From: an uncultured Porphyromonadaceae bacterium
GTDB taxonomy: Bacteria; Bacteroidota; Bacteroidia; Bacteroidales; Muribaculaceae
NCBI GenBank assembly: GCA_900544305.1
Contig: UQUV01000003.1
Span: 1 to 64,000, forward strand
Direction: 5' to 3'
Length of the DNA: 64,000 nucleotides
Part shown: positions 60,600-64,000 of the stretch, in pieces
Layout: the number at the start of each line of letters is the position of its first letter
Numbering within the stretch: position 1 is the first letter of the stretch
Notes under the pieces: generated by a model
Databases searched by the model: none
The model's input: the letters and a program-made list of their open reading frames with translations, nothing else
Told to the model about the DNA's origin: nothing
Position numbers and translations under genes: made by a program

Positions 60600-61089
60600 T
60601 TACGACAACAGCCAGGTGCGCCGTCAAGACCGTCTTTTGGACGAAGAACGCGCAGAGGAACTGCTGGCGGAAGCCGAATACGGTATTCTTTCGATGGTGG
60701 AACAGCGCGACGGCAAGACCGCCGGCTATGGAATTCCCATCAACTTTATATGGGACGGCGGAACGGCTGTCTACATACACTGTGCACCGGACGGGCACAA
60801 ACTAAAATGCCTCGACAGTTGTGCCGAGGTATCGCTGACCGTTGTTGGACGCACCAACGTCGTGCCGAACAAGTTTACGACGGGATATGAAAGTATCGTC
60901 GTGAGAGGCCGCATCGAGCGCGGACTTCCTGCCGAAGAACGCCACCATGCACTTGAGCTGCTGCTCGACAAGTTTTCACCCAACGATAAGGCCGTCGGAC
61001 TGAAATATGCTGAAAAATCATTCTACCGCACCGAAATACTGAAGCTTCATATCCAAAGCATTTCCGGCAAGGCAAAACACGTGCAATAA
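60592..61089 (+). CDS. pyridoxamine-phosphate-oxidase-fold flavoprotein (NimA-like)
   Basis: A 165-residue protein. VRRQDRLLDEERAEELLAEAEYGILSMV (about residues 9-36) and YGIPINFIWDGGTAVYIHCAPDGHKLKCLD (about 46-75) match the Nim/PNPOx-like split-barrel family. Such proteins bind FMN or haem; some relatives are named for 5-nitroimidazole resistance, but most chromosomal members have no shown resistance role. Translationally coupled to the phosphoesterase gene upstream. Confidence 0.87.
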   Translation: MNNYDNSQVRRQDRLLDEERAEELLAEAEYGILSMVEQRDGKTAGYGIPINFIWDGGTAVYIHCAPDGHKLKCLDSCAEVSLTVVGRTNVVPNKFTTGYESIVVRGRIERGLPAEERHHALELLLDKFSPNDKAVGLKYAEKSFYRTEILKLHIQSISGKAKHVQ

Positions 61090-61116
61090 AAAGTGGCGGA
61101 ACTTTATTCCGCCACT
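61085..61116 (-). terminator. hairpin terminator spanning the GNAT gene stop
   Basis: AGTGGCGGAA (61092-61101) pairs perfectly with TTCCGCCACT (61107-61116); the stop codon of the minus-strand gene (61104-61106) lies in the loop. A T run follows on the minus strand. Confidence 0.85.
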
Positions 61117-61643
61117 CCATATACCTCACGCTTGATGCGCCTTATCTTTTCATCGTTTTCTCCGTCGAACGTAATATCGCCCGCCGTCATCAGACACAAA
61201 GGAACAGGCTCGCGCCCTTCACCATAGGACGGCTGCAAATAAGAAACATTGTCCCACAAATGGAAACCGTTGCGACGATAGAATCCAATGCGGCGTACAG
61301 CCATTTCATCTTCCGGAAGTTCTACTTCCAACACCACCGGTGTACTTGCGTTTTCCACCATCATACGAAGGAACGCGCCGCCTTTTCCACCGTTGCGTTT
61401 TTCCGGGGCTACGGCAAAATGCTCGAAATAGCGGAAATCATCCCATGCCCAGTAAGTAAGGAAACCGGCAAACTCGCCGTCCTCTTCAAGAACAGACACG
61501 GAAAACGGAACACTTTTATCATCCAACAGACGGAGAAACTCATCGAAGTCCCGACGTTCATTTGAAGGGAAAGCGTCGAGATAAAGTTCCTTCACCTTAT
61601 TAATTAAATAATTTTCACTATTAATTTCTTTAGAATTTATCAT
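61104..61643 (-). CDS. GNAT-family N-acetyltransferase
   Basis: A 179-residue protein. The acetyl-CoA-binding pattern is FEHFAVAPEKRNGGKGGAFLRMMVE (about residues 74-98), with the usual following strand VVLEVELPEDEMAVRRIGFYRRNGFHLWD. N-terminal LYLDAFPSNERRDFDEF is typical of a Bacteroidales GNAT group. Substrate unknown. It diverges from lrp across 72 bases. Confidence 0.88.
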   Translation of the reverse strand: MINSKEINSENYLINKVKELYLDAFPSNERRDFDEFLRLLDDKSVPFSVSVLEEDGEFAGFLTYWAWDDFRYFEHFAVAPEKRNGGKGGAFLRMMVENASTPVVLEVELPEDEMAVRRIGFYRRNGFHLWDNVSYLQPSYGEGREPVPLCLMTAGDITFDGENDEKIRRIKREVYGVAE

Positions 61644-61660
61644 TTCTCGATTTTTCTCTT

Positions 61661-61668
61661 TATATTTG
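61661..61668 (+). promoter_or_regulatory. -7 box (TATATTTG) for the Lrp gene
   Basis: Exact TAnnTTTG match, 47 bases before the start codon. Confidence 0.6.
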
Positions 61669-61715
61669 TTACACGAAAAAAATATACGTATCTAAGGTAA
61701 CAAAAATTTATTTAA

Positions 61716-62189
61716 ATGGCAAATTCTCAATTAGATTCTTTAGACTACAAGATTTTGCGGATGCTGTCAATCAATGCACGGAAGCCGTATCTGGAGATTG
61801 CTCGGGAATGCAACGTTTCGGGTGCAGCAATCCACCAGCGAATTCAAAAACTAATCAACATGGGAGTGCTTACCGGTTCGGAATCACTCATCGACCCTTC
61901 CTCTGTCGGCTATGACACTTGCGCCTATATCGGATTTTTCCTCAAAGACCCTTCTCATTTCGATCAAGTGGTAGAAAAACTCAAGACTATTCCTGAAGTT
62001 GTGGAATGTCACTTCACAACCGGACAATACGACTTGTTCATCAAACTTTACGCAAAGAACAACAACCACTTGCTGAGCATCATCCACGGAAAATTGCAGA
62101 ATTTAGGCCTTGCACGCACTGAATCGCTCATTTCTTTCAAAGAAGTATTCAAACGCCAAATTCCTATCATCGAGGAAAACGAAGATTAA
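61716..62189 (+). CDS. Lrp/AsnC-family transcriptional regulator
   Basis: A 157-residue protein. Helix-turn-helix at the N-terminus (LDYKILRMLSINARKPYLEIARECNVSGAAIHQRIQKL) and a RAM ligand-binding domain from about 65 (VGYDTCAYIGFFLKD ... VVECHFTTGQYDLFIKLYAKN). It responds to an amino acid or similar small molecule, forming octamers in the family. The next gene, an inositol-phosphatase-like protein, follows by 23 bases and is probably in the same operon. Confidence 0.94.
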   Translation: MANSQLDSLDYKILRMLSINARKPYLEIARECNVSGAAIHQRIQKLINMGVLTGSESLIDPSSVGYDTCAYIGFFLKDPSHFDQVVEKLKTIPEVVECHFTTGQYDLFIKLYAKNNNHLLSIIHGKLQNLGLARTESLISFKEVFKRQIPIIEENED

Positions 62190-62212
62190 TCCATCATTAA
62201 GCCGGATTTAAT

Positions 62213-62992
62213 ATGTTCACCTATAACGATTTGTTGGCCGATGCTGTCAAATGGGCCAAGGAAGCGGGATGCGTCCAATTGGGCTATTTTAGAGGCGACA
62301 ACCTCAACATTCAGGCAAAACTCAACGACAGCGACATTGTAACGGCGGCCGACAAGGCTTCGGAAGAAATCATCATTTCTGAAATCCGAAAAAAATATCC
62401 CGACCATACTATCCTCTCGGAAGAATCGGGTTTGAACAAGAACATCAGCGAATACCGCTGGGTCATCGACCCGCTCGACGGAACTACCAATTTCAGCAGC
62501 GGGCTGCCCTACTTTTCAACATCTATCGGAATCGAGCACAAGGGACAAACGGTAGCAGCTGTAGTATTTGCCCCCTATTTGGGTGAACTTTTTACGGCTA
62601 TTCGGGGAAACGGGGCTTATCTAAACGGAAAACGCATTCAGGTACGCCACACTGACAGCTTGAACAAGGCGGTAGTCACCACCGGATTTCCGGTTGACAA
62701 GGATACGAACCCTGACAACAATCTTGACAATGTTGCAAAAGTATTGCCTACAGTGAGAGGCTTACGCCGGCTTGGCTCTGCAGCCATTGATATCTGCTAT
62801 GTGGCAGCCGGCAATCTCGACGCCTACTGGGAAATGAACCTGCACGACTGGGATGTCTGTGCCGGACTCCTTATTGCCGAAGAGGCAGGAGCCGTTGCCG
62901 ACTTTTTCCGTCATGACCGCAACGTGTCGGTCATCGTCGCAAACCCGGAACTGATGAAACAGCTTGCACCGCTCATTACCCACAAAGACTGA
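62213..62992 (+). CDS. inositol-monophosphatase-family protein
   Basis: A 259-residue lithium-sensitive-phosphatase fold. Metal sites: ILSEESGLN (about residues 66-74), VIDPLDGTTNFSSGLP (about 84-99) and LHDWDVCAGLLIAEEAG (about 214-230). Family substrates include inositol phosphate, 3'-phosphoadenosine phosphate, fructose bisphosphate and histidinol phosphate; none can be chosen here. Downstream of an Lrp regulator, followed by a clear terminator. Confidence 0.9.
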   Translation: MFTYNDLLADAVKWAKEAGCVQLGYFRGDNLNIQAKLNDSDIVTAADKASEEIIISEIRKKYPDHTILSEESGLNKNISEYRWVIDPLDGTTNFSSGLPYFSTSIGIEHKGQTVAAVVFAPYLGELFTAIRGNGAYLNGKRIQVRHTDSLNKAVVTTGFPVDKDTNPDNNLDNVAKVLPTVRGLRRLGSAAIDICYVAAGNLDAYWEMNLHDWDVCAGLLIAEEAGAVADFFRHDRNVSVIVANPELMKQLAPLITHKD

Positions 62993-63014
62993 CACAACCG
63001 AACCCGCATACAAA

Positions 63015-63057
63015 CGAAGTCCTGCCCTTCACAGCAAGGCAGGACTTCGCTGTTTTT
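63015..63057 (+). terminator. terminator after the inositol-phosphatase-like gene
   Basis: CGAAGTCCTGCC (63015-63026) pairs perfectly with GGCAGGACTTCG (63038-63049), then T5. Confidence 0.95.
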
Positions 63058-63075
63058 ATCCATAACCGGATTTCT

Positions 63076-64000
63076 CTACGGTTCTACTTTTTCTTTTTTG
63101 GGAAACATTACTTCAACAGAAGCGAACAACACTTTGCGGATTTGGTCAATAAAGATGCTCACGACAAAAATTCCAACAAAAAGTGCGGCGGCATATAGCA
63201 GGAACGTGCCTTGCGTTTCAGTGGCTTCCCATGTAGTCAGGAATGTTTTAATCTTTATCCAGACATACGGCGACTTGTGCAGCAGATAAATCATGAATGC
63301 GGAAGAAGCCGTCCAATTGATGAACCGATTATAAAACGAAGGCATGACCGCAAACACAAGAAACAGCGACACGGAAGCAAACACTACAGCCGGAGCATTG
63401 TAGGCAAATGCCACACGGGATGTAAATATGAACGTCGAACCGAACACGAGCGCACAGCACACCAGATAGCACAGCAGATAGAACCATGAACGGAACTGCT
63501 TCAGCAACGGCAGGTAGCGGTTCAATGCCGCTCCCACAACATACATGAATATCATCTGCATTTCGTTATAGCCAAACGGATTGACCTTCCCGCCTTTACA
63601 CCAGCCGAGATAGACATTGACAAACAGCAGTCCGGACAGGACAAGTACCCACTGACGGTCGGTAAGCGAACGCACACCGTTAAGCACCGGGCTAAGCAGA
63701 TAAAGTGCCAGATACGCCGGAACAAACCAAAGGTCGGTCTTTGAATAAATCATCACTGCCTCCTGCCACGAATAAGTCGCCCCTCCCTCCATGAACAGAT
63801 GGAACACATAGACAACCAACGATGCAAAAAGACACAGCAGCGTATAGTGGAGCAAGCCTTTCCAGGATGCACGGATTCCAAAATAACCGGATATCAGCAC
63901 AAAACAGTTGACACCGACAATAGCCAGCGACTCAAGGGCGTTTTTCCACAACATGGACGCTGTTGGCGATTGAAGTTCTTCAGGCGTAGGCAAGCCGAAA
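63076..64000 (-). CDS. acyltransferase family 3 membrane protein (5' part beyond the window)
   Basis: About 308 residues are visible; the reading frame remains open through the window edge, and the only in-window start (TTG at 63993) is unlikely. Visible: VNCFVLISGYFGIRASWKGLLHYTLL, which corresponds to the second family motif, and about eight more helices, ending in a basic tail (MFPKKEKVEP). The N-terminal catalytic His motif should lie outside. Transfers acyl groups to surface sugars in its family; target unknown. Confidence 0.82.
   Translation of the reverse strand, partial: FGLPTPEELQSPTASMLWKNALESLAIVGVNCFVLISGYFGIRASWKGLLHYTLLCLFASLVVYVFHLFMEGGATYSWQEAVMIYSKTDLWFVPAYLALYLLSPVLNGVRSLTDRQWVLVLSGLLFVNVYLGWCKGGKVNPFGYNEMQMIFMYVVGAALNRYLPLLKQFRSWFYLLCYLVCCALVFGSTFIFTSRVAFAYNAPAVVFASVSLFLVFAVMPSFYNRFINWTASSAFMIYLLHKSPYVWIKIKTFLTTWEATETQGTFLLYAAALFVGIFVVSIFIDQIRKVLFASVEVMFPKKEKVEP

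Noticed and set aside
60592..61089. Metronidazole resistance gene nimA
   Set aside because: Family match is to the broad Nim/PNPOx-like group; chromosomal members without an activating insertion element are not evidence of resistance.

Overview
The window is a stretch of bacterial chromosome, almost certainly from an anaerobic member of the order Bacteroidales. The evidence is a SusC/SusD pair, type IX secretion genes (PorV, two PorU-like proteases and a cargo protein with a type A sorting tail), DUF3256 and PepSY-like proteins, a rubrerythrin, and promoters of the Bacteroidetes form (TTTG, about 20 bases, TAnnTTTG). Having type IX secretion argues against the genus Bacteroides itself and fits Porphyromonas-, Prevotella- or Barnesiella-like lineages. 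I cannot name the genus. There is no prophage, insertion sequence, CRISPR array or rRNA operon; one tRNA-Val is present.

Layout. 1-3.5 kb holds a small membrane protein, an exonuclease, an AI-2E-type transporter and a DUF805 protein. 3.5-16.7 kb is one long minus-strand run: RNA helicase, DUF3256, GH25 lysozyme, PorU-like protease, Rex, FAH-fold protein, second PorU-like protease, PorV and IspF. 17-22.3 kb is a SusC/SusD pair with no enzyme genes. 22.7-25.2 kb has two L,D-transpeptidases and a lysine-rich lipoprotein. 25.3-30.4 kb has tRNA-Val, purB, an rluB-type pseudouridine synthase with a long GGYNNRQQ repeat, and asnS. 30.5-35.6 kb has a type IX cargo protein, a PepSY-like lipoprotein and a MATE exporter. 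35.7-39 kb is a compact locus of a stand-alone RyR-domain protein, a two-helix membrane protein, a CASTOR/POLLUX-like ion channel ending in a RyR domain (split by a frameshift), and a nicotinamidase overlapping it. 39-45 kb has an acyltransferase, a Crp/Fnr regulator, a TPM protein, a dGTPase and a zinc-protease-like coiled-coil protein. 45-64 kb is mainly housekeeping: rpsA, three related membrane proteins, HAD phosphatase, hflX, OmpH/Skp, pepD, a muramidase, Fur-family regulator plus rubrerythrin, ogt, znuC-znuA, a Nim-type flavoprotein, Lrp, an inositol-monophosphatase-family protein and a truncated acyltransferase.

The two most interesting items are these. (1) The RyR / ion channel / nicotinamidase locus looks like a ligand-gated channel system with a possible tie to NAD or nicotinamide metabolism. 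(2) An intergenic repeat with an 83-base period occurs in front of purB, deaD and dgt, with a 73-base variant before the cargo gene. Each copy ends in a promoter aimed at the adjacent gene, so it looks like a dispersed, promoter-carrying repeat. Three genes (the channel and two of the three related membrane proteins) appear broken by single-base shifts, two of them in long A/T runs, which may be sequencing error or phase variation.
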